Shown here piece by piece: positions 36,639-45,951 of a stretch of DNA of 64,000 nucleotides. Location of the stretch: positions 4,818,501 through 4,882,500 of the forward strand of contig NZ_JAPFCC010000001.1 of assembly GCF_025562715.2 (NCBI RefSeq), written 5' to 3'. Within the stretch, counting starts at the first letter, position 1. Each line of letters begins with the position of its first letter. The notes beneath the pieces are model-generated. The model was not told the DNA's origin. It did not search any database and worked only from the letters and a program-made list of their open reading frames with translations. Source of the stretch: Endozoicomonas gorgoniicola. Its GTDB lineage: Bacteria; Pseudomonadota; Gammaproteobacteria; Pseudomonadales; Endozoicomonadaceae. Both the position numbers and the translations under genes were made by a program.

Positions 36639-38426
36639 ATGCGAAATAAAATAGAACTGGCTATTCCCCCTTTACTGATGGCTATTGGTTTAGCGATTTC
36701 AACTTGTGCGGCCTTCTGGTTTTATGAGATGGAAAAGGAAAGCCTGATCATCGCTTTTCAGAGGGAAGTTGACCTGAGGGCCACGTCGCTGCACCGGGAG
36801 CTGACAGTGAACTTTGAAGCCCTGCGCGATCTGGGGATTTTCTTTGAAACAAGCCATGTTCCGGATCACGACGAGTTTAGAACGCTGGCCAGAGAAATAA
36901 TGAAACACCTGCCACACATCGACGCTCTTGAGTGGATTCCAAAGGTCACCCCCGACAATAAAGCAGAAATGTTGCAGTCGATCAGGAAACATTATCCGGA
37001 CTTTGAAATTACTCAACACCAGGAGCAGGGTGTCATGGTGTCCGCAACCCCGCAGGAAGAGCATTTTCCAGTGTATTTTGTCGAGCCTTATAAAGGTCAT
37101 GAAATCGTACTGGGATATGATCTTTATTCCAACAAAACCCGTCGCAAAACACTGGAAACCGCAAGAGACACCGGACTGCCACAGGCGTCAGCCAGCATCG
37201 CACTGGTTCAGGACAGGTCTAAGCAAAAAGCATTTCTTGCGGTAATGCCTGTTTACCAGGGAGCCAGTGAAAGCCTTGCCGATCGCAGAAAGAACCTGAA
37301 AGGGTTTGTGCTGGGCGTCTATAAAACCCATGACATTTTTGTCCAGTCTGAAGTTGAGGGCCAGGCTTCTGATATTCACATGGTTTGGATGGATAACACC
37401 GGGCAGAAAGCTGAAAAACTGGGTGAAAATTTTTTTGAAATCGAGCATGACGATCATGAACATCACGAGCAGCCCTTCCACTACGAAAAAAGGCTGCCTC
37501 CCTTACTGGGTCGGCAATGGAGCGTAACCTCCCACCCAACCCACCACTATCTTTCTGACAATATCTCCCCTCTTGCTTATCTCGTTTTCCTGTTCGGAAT
37601 TCTCTTCACCACGGTCATCACAGCCTATGCTGGCCTGTTAATGAAACGCAACAGCACAATTAATCGTAAGGTGGCAGAACAAACCAGAGACCTGTTGGAA
37701 GCCGAGCAAGCCCGCAGAAACTTTGAGAATAAACTGATTGAAATGAACAAAATGGCATCGCTGGGAGAAATGTCTGCCGGTATCGGCCACGAACTCAGTC
37801 AGCCCCTTGGCACCATTCTTCTGAAGTGCCAGATGTTGCCAAAAGCCCTTGATAAGCGAGATTACGCCAAAAGTATCAAATATGTGGAAGATATCCGGAA
37901 TCAGGCCGTGCGTGCCAAGGAGATTATGGATTCTCTGCGCATTATCAGTCGTGATGCCAAACCTGAAGACAAAACCAGTATCGAACTCAATCGGGTGATT
38001 CGTAAGGCAGAAGTACTGATCAAAGAAGACCTGATCATGAATGGCATTACACTGAAAAAAGAGTTGTCTCAGGGCATTTATATCTATGCATCGCCAGTAC
38101 AGCTGGGACAGGTCATTGCCAACCTTCTCGCCAATGCCCGGGATGCCCTGGAAGATGCAGAAGAGAAAATCATTACTCTGCGCAGCTACATCAAAGAGGG
38201 TAACGGGGTGCTTGAAATTGAAGACACAGGTTCAGGCATTCCGGAAGAGTATCAGAGCAAAATTTTCGAGCCATTTTTCACGTCCAAGGCTATCGGTAAA
38301 GGCACCGGGCTGGGGCTGTCCATGTGTTACAGCATGGTTCAGGAGAATGGGGGCGAGATCAGTTTCAGGACCGCTGCCAATAAAGGCACCTGCTTTACCG
38401 TTTCCATCCCACTGACAAGGAGCTAA
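36639..38426 (+). CDS. CHASE-domain sensor histidine kinase
   Basis: Start at ATG 36639 with TAAGGA upstream. There is a transmembrane segment at residues ~8-28. A periplasmic CHASE domain spans ~45-290 (HLPHIDALEWIPKVTP), and a second membrane helix lies near 315-338. The HisKA phospho-acceptor is GIGHELSQPLGTILL (H near residue 386), and the HATPase domain has NLLANARDALEDA, DTGSGIPEEYQ and GTGLGLSMCYSMV. The ligand is unknown; CHASE domains often sense small organic molecules. It is followed after 3 bases by its likely partner response regulator. Confidence 0.93.
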   Translation: MRNKIELAIPPLLMAIGLAISTCAAFWFYEMEKESLIIAFQREVDLRATSLHRELTVNFEALRDLGIFFETSHVPDHDEFRTLAREIMKHLPHIDALEWIPKVTPDNKAEMLQSIRKHYPDFEITQHQEQGVMVSATPQEEHFPVYFVEPYKGHEIVLGYDLYSNKTRRKTLETARDTGLPQASASIALVQDRSKQKAFLAVMPVYQGASESLADRRKNLKGFVLGVYKTHDIFVQSEVEGQASDIHMVWMDNTGQKAEKLGENFFEIEHDDHEHHEQPFHYEKRLPPLLGRQWSVTSHPTHHYLSDNISPLAYLVFLFGILFTTVITAYAGLLMKRNSTINRKVAEQTRDLLEAEQARRNFENKLIEMNKMASLGEMSAGIGHELSQPLGTILLKCQMLPKALDKRDYAKSIKYVEDIRNQAVRAKEIMDSLRIISRDAKPEDKTSIELNRVIRKAEVLIKEDLIMNGITLKKELSQGIYIYASPVQLGQVIANLLANARDALEDAEEKIITLRSYIKEGNGVLEIEDTGSGIPEEYQSKIFEPFFTSKAIGKGTGLGLSMCYSMVQENGGEISFRTAANKGTCFTVSIPLTRS

Positions 38427-38429
38427 GCC

Positions 38430-38798
38430 ATGACAAAAAGGATTTTACTGATTGATGATGACCAACCCTTTCGGGAGTCTGTCAGGGAGATTCTTGAATC
38501 TGAAGGTTTTCAGGTAGCGGAATACAGTGATGCCATTTATGCCGTACCTTATATTAAAGAGCCTTTTGATCTCGCCATTACCGATATCATGATGGCGGAA
38601 ATGGACGGCAACCAGCTGGCTCACACCATACGCAAGGACAACCCGAACCTGCCGGTTCTGGGCATGACCGGAGGAGGGCGTATTGGCGATGCGAATCGCA
38701 TCAAGGCATTCTGCCCACCCAAACTGTTTACCACTATTCTGAGCAAACCGTTTCTGGCAGAAGAACTGCTGGATGCCGTCAATAACTCTATGAGCTGA
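38430..38798 (+). CDS. Stand-alone response regulator receiver protein
   Basis: A 122-residue CheY-like receiver: acidic pocket IDDD (residues 8-11), phospho-acceptor Asp52 in LAITDIMMAEMDG, the Thr in GMTGGG, and Lys in LSKPF. There is no output domain, so it must act by protein contact, as a phosphorelay intermediate or through an effector elsewhere. Three bases separate it from the kinase, indicating one operon. Confidence 0.93.
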   Translation: MTKRILLIDDDQPFRESVREILESEGFQVAEYSDAIYAVPYIKEPFDLAITDIMMAEMDGNQLAHTIRKDNPNLPVLGMTGGGRIGDANRIKAFCPPKLFTTILSKPFLAEELLDAVNNSMS

Positions 38799-38806
38799 TA
38801 CAGCCC

Positions 38807-38828
38807 GGACACCATCGGGCCAAAAACA
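38807..38828. terminator. Short hairpin between convergent genes
   Basis: GCCCGG and a near-complement TCGGGC flank a 6-base loop and are followed by CAAAAAC. It lies between the response regulator and the end of deoC. Weak; possibly a terminator for the minus strand. Confidence 0.4.
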
Positions 38829-38830
38829 TC

Positions 38831-39604
38831 TCAGTAAGCGCCTGTATCTTCCTGAGCTTCCTGCAAACCAAGTGCAGTCAGCAGGCTTCCGAGCAGGCTG
38901 CTGGCACCAAAACGATAGTGGTCACGGTTAATCCACTGCGCACCCATAATGTCTGCGGCAATAGCCAGATGCTCAGCAGCATCTTCAGCAGTACGAATGC
39001 CACCGGCAGGCTTGAAACCCACGTTCTGCTTACCGCTGTCACGAATCGCTTCGAGCATGATGCGGGCAGACTCCGGCGTCGCATTAACAGCCACCTTACC
39101 GGTAGAGGTTTTAATAAAGTCAGCACCCGCTTCGATGCTGATCTCGCTGGCACGACGAATCAGTGCCGGGTCTTTCAGTTCGCCGGTTTCAATGATGACT
39201 TTCAGCATCACGTCACCACAGACTTTTTTGCACTGAGCCACCAGCTCATGTCCCACGGTTTCATCACCGTCCATAAATGCTTTGTAGGGAAATACAACGT
39301 CTACTTCGTCTGCACCATAGGCGATGGCAGCACGGGTTTCAGTCACGGCGATGTCGATGTCATTGCCACCAGCCGGAAAGTTGGTCACTGTTGCAACGGT
39401 CACGTCATTCAGACCCAGCGCTTTCAGGGTCTTTTTGGCAACCGGCACAAAGCGGGGATAAACACACACGGCAGCCGTATTGCCAGCGGCGGTTTTCGCC
39501 TTGTGGCACAGGTCGATAATAACCTGCGGCGTGTCGTTCTCATTCAGGGAAGTCAGGTCCATCAGCTGAAGTGCCTGGCGACTGGTAGCGGTGAGGTCGG
39601 TCAT
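38831..39604 (-). CDS. deoC: Deoxyribose-phosphate aldolase DeoC
   Basis: A 257-residue class I aldolase. The Schiff-base Lys is in ADFIKTSTGK (about residue 165). Asp102 in EVDVVFPY and GFKPAGGIRTAEDA (second Lys) complete the active site. It splits deoxyribose-5-phosphate into glyceraldehyde-3-phosphate and acetaldehyde. It is monocistronic here, separated from deoB-deoD by the flavin reductase and the two-component genes. Confidence 0.97.
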   Translation of the reverse strand: MTDLTATSRQALQLMDLTSLNENDTPQVIIDLCHKAKTAAGNTAAVCVYPRFVPVAKKTLKALGLNDVTVATVTNFPAGGNDIDIAVTETRAAIAYGADEVDVVFPYKAFMDGDETVGHELVAQCKKVCGDVMLKVIIETGELKDPALIRRASEISIEAGADFIKTSTGKVAVNATPESARIMLEAIRDSGKQNVGFKPAGGIRTAEDAAEHLAIAADIMGAQWINRDHYRFGASSLLGSLLTALGLQEAQEDTGAY

Positions 39605-40084
39605 GTGTCTTGTCCTATGGAAACGGCTAAAGCCGCGACAACAGAGAAGAAAGGGTTGGGAAAGGTGCTGTTATCCGGCCAGAATATTCTGCCCTGGCAT
39701 TCTGTCGGAATTTCACATGCAAAAAACCCCTGTACCAAAGTTACAGAGGTTTTTGCTGATCATCCACCTGAGCCTGCTTTTGAGTGCAGCCTCATTCGCT
39801 TCTGCCTGCAGATTCTGAACTACGGGAACAGGCAACAGTGTAGTTCAGATTGCATAGCTGTTGCGTCAGGCAACCAGGCATGTTGCGCTGCGCATCGAAG
39901 CGATGTATGTAGAGTAGGGGATTCGACCCGGTACGACCATCAACTTATTTTGTATGCTGATTCTTTATTTTTGCATCGGAATACTTTGTGATCACCCTGA
40001 CTTTCCTCATTGCGGTTCGCAGAATGACGGAATAAGTTATATCCTTGCCGACAATCTCCCCCCCTTTATAAGTAGTAACTCTTT
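39605..40084. other. 480-base gap between divergent deoC and the LysR gene
   Basis: Holds a terminator-like stem (listed separately) and otherwise no credible gene. A long open frame reading through it on the plus strand (38918-39991) is antisense to deoC and has no sign of being real. Promoters for deoC and the LysR gene must lie here, but I could not assign them. Confidence 0.5.
39721..39754. terminator. Bidirectional intrinsic-terminator-like stem
   Basis: AAAAACCCCTGTA pairs with TTACAGAGGTTTTT around CCAAAG, with one mismatch. There are A/T runs on both sides. It lies upstream of deoC, so it may end a transcript entering from the right, or be a leader attenuator for deoC. Confidence 0.55.
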
Positions 40085-41035
40085 ATGATCCCAACGGACT
40101 CACTTGAAATCGTCAGGGCTGTTGCCCATTTCAGAAACTTCACCGCTGCAGCAAAACACTTGCACAAAGTACCCTCTGCCATCAGCTATACCGTGCGTAA
40201 ACTGGAGGAACGTCTTGATGTTCAGCTGTTCCTGCGGGACAGCAAACGGGTAGAACTGACACCGGCCGGTGAACACTTTATTAAACACACAGACCGCCTG
40301 CTGCTGGAGCTGGAAGAGCTGGAAATGAGCACCCGGCAAATGGCCACCGGCTGGGAGCAGGAACTGCGCATTGCCCTGGACAACGTGGTGAATCAGGGCA
40401 TGGTCTACGACCTGGTAAGAGATTTTCAGGCAGTGCGCCCGGAAACCAACCTGACTATCAACACCGAGGTTTATAACGGTTCCTGGGATGCACTGTTTCA
40501 TAACCGCTGCCAGTTGGTACTGGGAGCGCCTAAAATCATACCGGATAACATTCTTAACAATGACCGTTTTGAATGGAAACCCATGGGCAGTCTGAGCTGG
40601 GACTTTGTAGTGTCTCCCGATCACCCTCTGGCAAAAGTCAGCGAGCCTCTGACTCAGGATGTTATCCGCGAGCATACATCAATCTGTATTCAGGATACCT
40701 CACGGGTGTTCCAGCACGGTTATAACCTGTTGCTGGATGACCAGCAGGTATTAACGGTGCCCAGTTTCCGAATGGCTATTGAGTGCCTGGTGAAAGGATT
40801 GGGCTCAACCATTCTTCCCTCACATTTTGCCAAACCTTATATCAATGCCGGGCAACTGATACGCTGCGAAGTCGTGGATATTCCCATGAGCGATGGCTGC
40901 TTTCTGGCCTGGAACAAGGAGAATATGGGCAATGGTCTAAGATGGGTGCTGGAATGGCTGGGCGAAGAAGACTGGCTGAATAAAATCTGGCTGCAACACG
41001 ATAACAACAAACCCGTGGGTTATCACGTACCCTGA
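40085..41035 (+). CDS. LysR-family transcriptional regulator
   Basis: A 316-residue protein. The N-terminal winged HTH is FRNFTAAAKHLHKVPSAISY followed by TVRKLEERLDVQLFLRDSK. The substrate-binding domain runs over ~90-300. The target is unknown; its neighbours give no clear metabolic partner. Two-domain length is normal. Confidence 0.92.
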   Translation: MIPTDSLEIVRAVAHFRNFTAAAKHLHKVPSAISYTVRKLEERLDVQLFLRDSKRVELTPAGEHFIKHTDRLLLELEELEMSTRQMATGWEQELRIALDNVVNQGMVYDLVRDFQAVRPETNLTINTEVYNGSWDALFHNRCQLVLGAPKIIPDNILNNDRFEWKPMGSLSWDFVVSPDHPLAKVSEPLTQDVIREHTSICIQDTSRVFQHGYNLLLDDQQVLTVPSFRMAIECLVKGLGSTILPSHFAKPYINAGQLIRCEVVDIPMSDGCFLAWNKENMGNGLRWVLEWLGEEDWLNKIWLQHDNNKPVGYHVP

Positions 41036-41187
41036 GCTTTAATATTTTATCGGAAATTCGCACAATACACCCATCAAGCGGCGGGATGAGGGTGGAGCTA
41101 CTGGTGTTCTTTCGATCCGGTTACTACACTTTGCCTGCCCGAGTCGTTAGCAATATCTAATTCAACCTCCTTTTGGCTGGAAAAGCT

Positions 41188-44100
41188 ATGAGCAAAACAG
41201 TTAAATCCTGCCTTCTTTTGGCATGTTTACTTTTTAGCTTCAGACTCTACTCCAGTAATGATTTATATCCACAGCATCCGGATCTGTTTTCTTTTAGACT
41301 GGCTTCGGAAACCTGCATCTTTGATCTGGAAGGGCTGTCAACTGCGGTCCTGAACTCACTGACCTATACCGTAATGCCATTATTGCTGCTGATCCCGTAT
41401 AAAATGGTCTATCCAGTATTTCGCCTCCCCAGGACAGCAGCAGATACCATAATGTTTGGCTGGAAAATTTACTGGCCGGTATCCTGCCTGCTATACGCAG
41501 GCCGGACACTGTTTGATTACGCGCTCTATTACAGGCGTATCGCAGCTGGACAACGCTCCCTTCCCACCACTATGCCAGTTTATATTGATGATCCGGAGTT
41601 GTCCGAAAAGCTCTATCTCCGGGTAAAAAACGGCCATGGATCCAGGACACTGACCCTTAGGCTTCTTAAAAATGCCAACCCTTCTTTCATGGAAAGCAGC
41701 GACCAGCCACCCGTTAATAGCTGGCATGATCTGGCTGGCCTTATGTGGAGAGAGTCTGTCGACCGCGTGGATATTACCCTTGTAAATTCATCAGAATTTC
41801 CGGAGATGAAAGAGTTATTTGTTGTCATCAATAAAAATACCCCTTTCTCTTCAACCACTCGCATTCTATTGCCAGAGACTTCCTTTGCCTGGGTGATGGA
41901 TTGCTTTAGTGAATCATGCGACCACCTGCCAGAAAGTGATTCTGCCATTTACAGTCTTTTCTCATCCAGTCTGCTCATAGAGGTTATAGAGTATTCCCTG
42001 AAAATACTGCCAATCCCCATGGATAGCCCACCCCATTCTCTGGAGCTTCAGCCCCAGCACCGTATAAGCTCCCGGGATTCCAGTACTTTTATAGTCTCCC
42101 CACTTCAGGAAGTTTCCAGTGAAGTGGGAAGCATCGTTTATTCATCAGCAGGAAGGCACCCGGGCTCAGGATTTATTTTTCTGGCGACGCCATCAAGAAC
42201 CCGGGAAATGCTGATGACCCTGAGTCAATCTGAAGATATGGCGGCCTCTATCAGTCACCAAAGTATTTTTGATACATCGTTTTTATACCGCCTGATCTCT
42301 TATACACAACTTATGCAAAACCTTTATAACGCCGACCGGGACACCTGGGGAACTCAGGGGACAGAAGAGCCTGTCCGGGATGTACTCCGTCCAGTCAGAA
42401 CCAGTGCCATTAAATCCGTTGTAAACAGACTACTGGCTCACCGCCATAATAAACACTTTGATACCAATATAATTGACTTTTTAATAAAGCTCCTGCCTCT
42501 TCATGGCCAGATCCTCTATATGAACCAGCCAACAACATCAGAGGCTGGTTTATATGAAGCCAGCCCTTCCGCAGAACAACAAACCGGTCAGCCAGAGGTT
42601 CAAAGCGCAAAGCCCAAAAAATGCACCAAATGCCGTAAGAAAAAGCCTTTTATTCCTCCTGAGCCATCTTCCACATCACTTAAATTTGTCTGTGCTGATT
42701 GCAGACCAAAAACACGTCCGGCTCAACCTAAGCTGAGTCTGAAAGTAGCGATGTTTGGTAGCGAGTCACCGGCAGTCACCCAAAAAGAATTAGACTCTTA
42801 TTTAATGGGGCTGGATACGCCAATAGCATTGAACAAACTTTTCGATACACTGAGCCATGAAGAACCAGAAAAAATAGCTAGTGATTTTGAAGCTCTTTCG
42901 GGAGAGCTCTTATACTTTATTGAAACTTTATTACCAAAAAAAAATAACTGGCAACGTAGCTATTCAACATTAGGACACAATCAGTTTTCGCAAATCAAAC
43001 AAAAAGTGAGTGATTTATATTTTCGTGGAGAACTTATAAATACCAGTAAAATTCTTAGCTGCACGGCAATGCTACTTGAAATTTTCATACAAATTGTTTA
43101 TGAAAAAACACCTGTTATTATTAAAACAATTTATGGTAGTTATAAGAGCTCAATGCCATTAAAGTCCCCTGTTACGGTTATGGCTATAATCAATCATCTG
43201 GCAAACCAGCATAAATTATTACAAGAAATCATAAGCCTTCCGGATAAGGATAAGTCAGAGAATGCAAAAGAATGTGTTCAATCTTGTGTTTTATCAATGA
43301 TACGAGCTATCTGTAGTTTCGATAAAATTTATTTTTATATTTTAAATAATCCATGGCAACCTAGTATGTTCCTCAGCAAAAAAAATGCAAAAATCAAAAA
43401 TGAAAGGATACTATTTACTGAACTAATCGAGCATTTCTTTGCAAAAAACAGAAAACCTTTTGACAGGTTTACAGGACAGGGAGGACAGCTATTTATACTC
43501 TCTCAGAGGCTGTTTTTCATGAATTATGAAAAATTGCTCAACATTCTTCCACCCGAAAAAACTTATAATAAACTTGAATTAGAAATAAACAGAGCCACTC
43601 TTTTTTTATTGACTTATGCAAAATTTCATGAAGAAAATTACAGTTATGCCAACAGATTATTTTTAATACTAGATGATATATATAAAAGAACAAATCAGAA
43701 AATAGTGCGAAGAGAAACAATGAACGGCGTAGAGTTTTATCTAAAATCACGCTTTTCTGATTTAAGGGAAAATGAAAATATATTAAATGATAAATCCTAT
43801 AAAAATATGCAGGATCATATTGATCAACTTTATTCATTTATAGAGAAAAATGCATCTGAAGATGATTCAGTAAAAATTGTACAGCTCTTTATGATACTAG
43901 AAAAATATAAAAAAGATTTGGAACTATGGTCAAAAAAAATAAGTGATAAAGAAAAAGTAACTGAAGGAATAATAGATGAATTTTGGCTAAATGATGCAAA
44001 AATACTATCTCTAAAACTCAAAAGTATCGAACAACTAAAAACATTACATCAGCGAAAGAGTACAAGACTTCACCAAAGTGAACACCACAAGACCAAAGAA

Positions 44101-45045
44101 ATAGAAAGTGGTGATGATAGTGATGATGATAGTGATGAAAAGAGTTATGAAAAGAGTTGTGAAAATAATGACAGGGAAAATATTCATGTTCCGGGACAAG
44201 CGGAAAAAACAGAGAAACAGAAATGGGAAGAATCTTATTATCGGGCAGGCATAGCACTTAAAAACAAAAATTATTCAGAAGCCGAAAAGCATGCCAAAAC
44301 AACAGTGAGTTTAGCAGTTGGCTATGATCAAGTCATTTATGCTCATCACCTTAATGTTGATGTAAAAACCGCTAAAATCAAGAAACTCACAGCCCAAATA
44401 CGTAGTGAACAGAAAAAAATGCGTAGCTATGAAGATATGATTTCCAGTATTGACTACTTAAAGCTAGAAGAAGCGATAAGGGAAATTAAAGGTAGAGCAG
44501 ATATTAAAGGATTAAAAGATATTTTTAACTTACTAAGTGAAAAAAATATAAAATTTCCAAGTCGTGACATGCGTTCAAACTACCATAAATCTGCAAATAG
44601 AGTCATAGATTTATTTAAACAGATTACAAGCAATGGCAAAGATGATAATAACTTGCAAAACCTTTTGGACGAAATCATGACATTCAGTCAATTACTATCA
44701 AAACATAATCAAACCACTTCAAAACAATTAAATTTAAATATAGCTTTTGCCCTTGATAATCTTGAGGAATTAACCACTCTGTCAAATAACATTTTAACAA
44801 TGAAAGAAGTTTTTTTATCAGTAAAAACAAAGAGAAAAGACTATTTCAGTTTAATTAATCAGGCTACTCCAGACTACACACCAACTGCAGGTGCATCAAG
44901 CAAATCAAAAGATACTATCAGTGAAGATTTAGTTTTAGAACAGTTAAATGATATACCCCTGGATGCCTCTCTGATCAACAAAATGGAGAGTATATCAAAG
45001 GAGCTGAAAGCTCATCATGCAAATACTTCGAATAAACAGGAGTAA
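41188..45045 (+). CDS. Very large secreted protein of unknown function, ~1,285 residues
   Basis: ATG 41188 is preferred to TTG 41173 because GGA lies 7 bases upstream. Signal peptide KSCLLLACLLFSFRLYSS. Residues ~45-110 hold two hydrophobic segments (AVLNSLTYTVMPLLLLIPYK; IYWPVSCLLYAGRTLFDYAL). A CTKC...CADC zinc-ribbon-like pair lies near 479-508. Beyond residue ~530 the DNA turns strongly A/T-rich and the protein is almost entirely helical and Lys/Glu/Asn-rich, with acidic Ser/Asp runs near 980 and one TPR-like unit (SYYRAGIALKNKNYSEAEKH). No enzymatic motif is seen. The CxxC ribbon and signal peptide resemble those of the OTU protein at 8860, hinting at a shared effector style. Confidence 0.6.
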   Translation: MSKTVKSCLLLACLLFSFRLYSSNDLYPQHPDLFSFRLASETCIFDLEGLSTAVLNSLTYTVMPLLLLIPYKMVYPVFRLPRTAADTIMFGWKIYWPVSCLLYAGRTLFDYALYYRRIAAGQRSLPTTMPVYIDDPELSEKLYLRVKNGHGSRTLTLRLLKNANPSFMESSDQPPVNSWHDLAGLMWRESVDRVDITLVNSSEFPEMKELFVVINKNTPFSSTTRILLPETSFAWVMDCFSESCDHLPESDSAIYSLFSSSLLIEVIEYSLKILPIPMDSPPHSLELQPQHRISSRDSSTFIVSPLQEVSSEVGSIVYSSAGRHPGSGFIFLATPSRTREMLMTLSQSEDMAASISHQSIFDTSFLYRLISYTQLMQNLYNADRDTWGTQGTEEPVRDVLRPVRTSAIKSVVNRLLAHRHNKHFDTNIIDFLIKLLPLHGQILYMNQPTTSEAGLYEASPSAEQQTGQPEVQSAKPKKCTKCRKKKPFIPPEPSSTSLKFVCADCRPKTRPAQPKLSLKVAMFGSESPAVTQKELDSYLMGLDTPIALNKLFDTLSHEEPEKIASDFEALSGELLYFIETLLPKKNNWQRSYSTLGHNQFSQIKQKVSDLYFRGELINTSKILSCTAMLLEIFIQIVYEKTPVIIKTIYGSYKSSMPLKSPVTVMAIINHLANQHKLLQEIISLPDKDKSENAKECVQSCVLSMIRAICSFDKIYFYILNNPWQPSMFLSKKNAKIKNERILFTELIEHFFAKNRKPFDRFTGQGGQLFILSQRLFFMNYEKLLNILPPEKTYNKLELEINRATLFLLTYAKFHEENYSYANRLFLILDDIYKRTNQKIVRRETMNGVEFYLKSRFSDLRENENILNDKSYKNMQDHIDQLYSFIEKNASEDDSVKIVQLFMILEKYKKDLELWSKKISDKEKVTEGIIDEFWLNDAKILSLKLKSIEQLKTLHQRKSTRLHQSEHHKTKEIESGDDSDDDSDEKSYEKSCENNDRENIHVPGQAEKTEKQKWEESYYRAGIALKNKNYSEAEKHAKTTVSLAVGYDQVIYAHHLNVDVKTAKIKKLTAQIRSEQKKMRSYEDMISSIDYLKLEEAIREIKGRADIKGLKDIFNLLSEKNIKFPSRDMRSNYHKSANRVIDLFKQITSNGKDDNNLQNLLDEIMTFSQLLSKHNQTTSKQLNLNIAFALDNLEELTTLSNNILTMKEVFLSVKTKRKDYFSLINQATPDYTPTAGASSKSKDTISEDLVLEQLNDIPLDASLINKMESISKELKAHHANTSNKQE

Positions 45046-45196
45046 CCTGAATCTTTCACACTGAACTTGTCGAGGTGCGATGTTTCTATCCTTCGACTGC
45101 CTTGCCCGATCCATTGCCGATACAGGCAGAAAAGCATCTGGTAAAGATAGACCAGTGGTTTGCGTCTTTACTGACACTCAGCCCGGACTGAGTTGT

Positions 45197-45610
45197 TTAA
45201 AAACGGCTTTTTAAGGCATTAAACTGACGTTGCCCTGATCGAATAACCTCCACCAACTCATCAACACTGTAAGCGTCAAATTTGTTCGCATCATCAATCA
45301 GAGAGGGTGACAGGCCTTCCCTCATCAGTAGCCCGTTAACCAGAATGCATCCAAATGTTCTGCCGTTACCATCTTTGAATGGGTGGGTAAACTGGAGATT
45401 TCGGCAAACTTTGGCAATACAGAAAATCTTCTGTAATTCTTGTTCCATGCCCTTCTTGGATGACTCTTTTATTTGTTGCAGCTCTGCTTCAAAAGCCTGG
45501 CAAAATTCGTTCGATAATTGAAAGCCTCTGTTGTTCTTATGGTCATGCACAACCACCAACTGCAGACCTGGACGTAGTTCTATTTCAGGGTATCTGTTCT
45601 TCCTGGCCAC
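45197..45610 (-). CDS. Fic/DOC-family protein
   Basis: A 137-residue protein from GTG 45610. The Fic motif is HPFKDGNGRTF, with His76 as catalytic base, Asp80 and the GNGR anion hole. Fic enzymes transfer AMP or other phosphate-containing groups to protein hydroxyls. The same frame stays open upstream to about 45713 with family-like residues (GHERLVNDDRIKNF) but offers no usual start codon, so the true 5' end is uncertain or damaged. An IS110 element lies 340 bases upstream. Confidence 0.75.
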   Translation of the reverse strand: MARKNRYPEIELRPGLQLVVVHDHKNNRGFQLSNEFCQAFEAELQQIKESSKKGMEQELQKIFCIAKVCRNLQFTHPFKDGNGRTFGCILVNGLLMREGLSPSLIDDANKFDAYSVDELVEVIRSGQRQFNALKSRF

Positions 45611-45666
45611 TTCCCGAATCTCATCAACTCCCTTTTCGGTAAAATTCTTAATCCTGTCGTCGTTTA

Positions 45667-45825
45667 CTAAACGTTCATGGCCGGTAACTGGCCACCCCGA
45701 AGCATGAAAATATTGAAGCCTTCATCCAGACTTGGAGTGGGCGGCAAGGCCTGATCATGGTCGACAAATTTTTCAGAGGCTTTTGACCCTGAACCTAAAC
45801 TGACCTGGACGGATCGCTCGTACCC
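45667..45825 (-). pseudogene. Possible truncated gene upstream of the Fic gene
   Basis: A start-less open stretch of about 52 codons ends LRGGQLPAMNV and stop, overlapping the extended Fic frame. Its 5' side is cut at or near the IS110 boundary. Position directly upstream of a Fic gene would suit a lost antitoxin partner, but no antitoxin motif is seen. Confidence 0.35.
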
Positions 45826-45951
45826 CTAATCGTTTCCCGCCTTACGACGTTGAACGGATAGTAAAAAGACCTCTGCTGATCCTCGGCTTATGGCCCACGA
45901 TCAATCCATCAGACCTTGCCATCTTCCATGATCCATAGGGAGATTAGTCTG

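Noticed and set aside
38918..39991. 357-codon plus-strand frame
   Set aside because: Mostly antisense to deoC and crosses a terminator-like stem; no family features.
44995..45177. 60-codon minus-strand frame
   Set aside because: Composition matches a common intergenic repeat (CACTGAACTTGTCGA type) rather than a gene.
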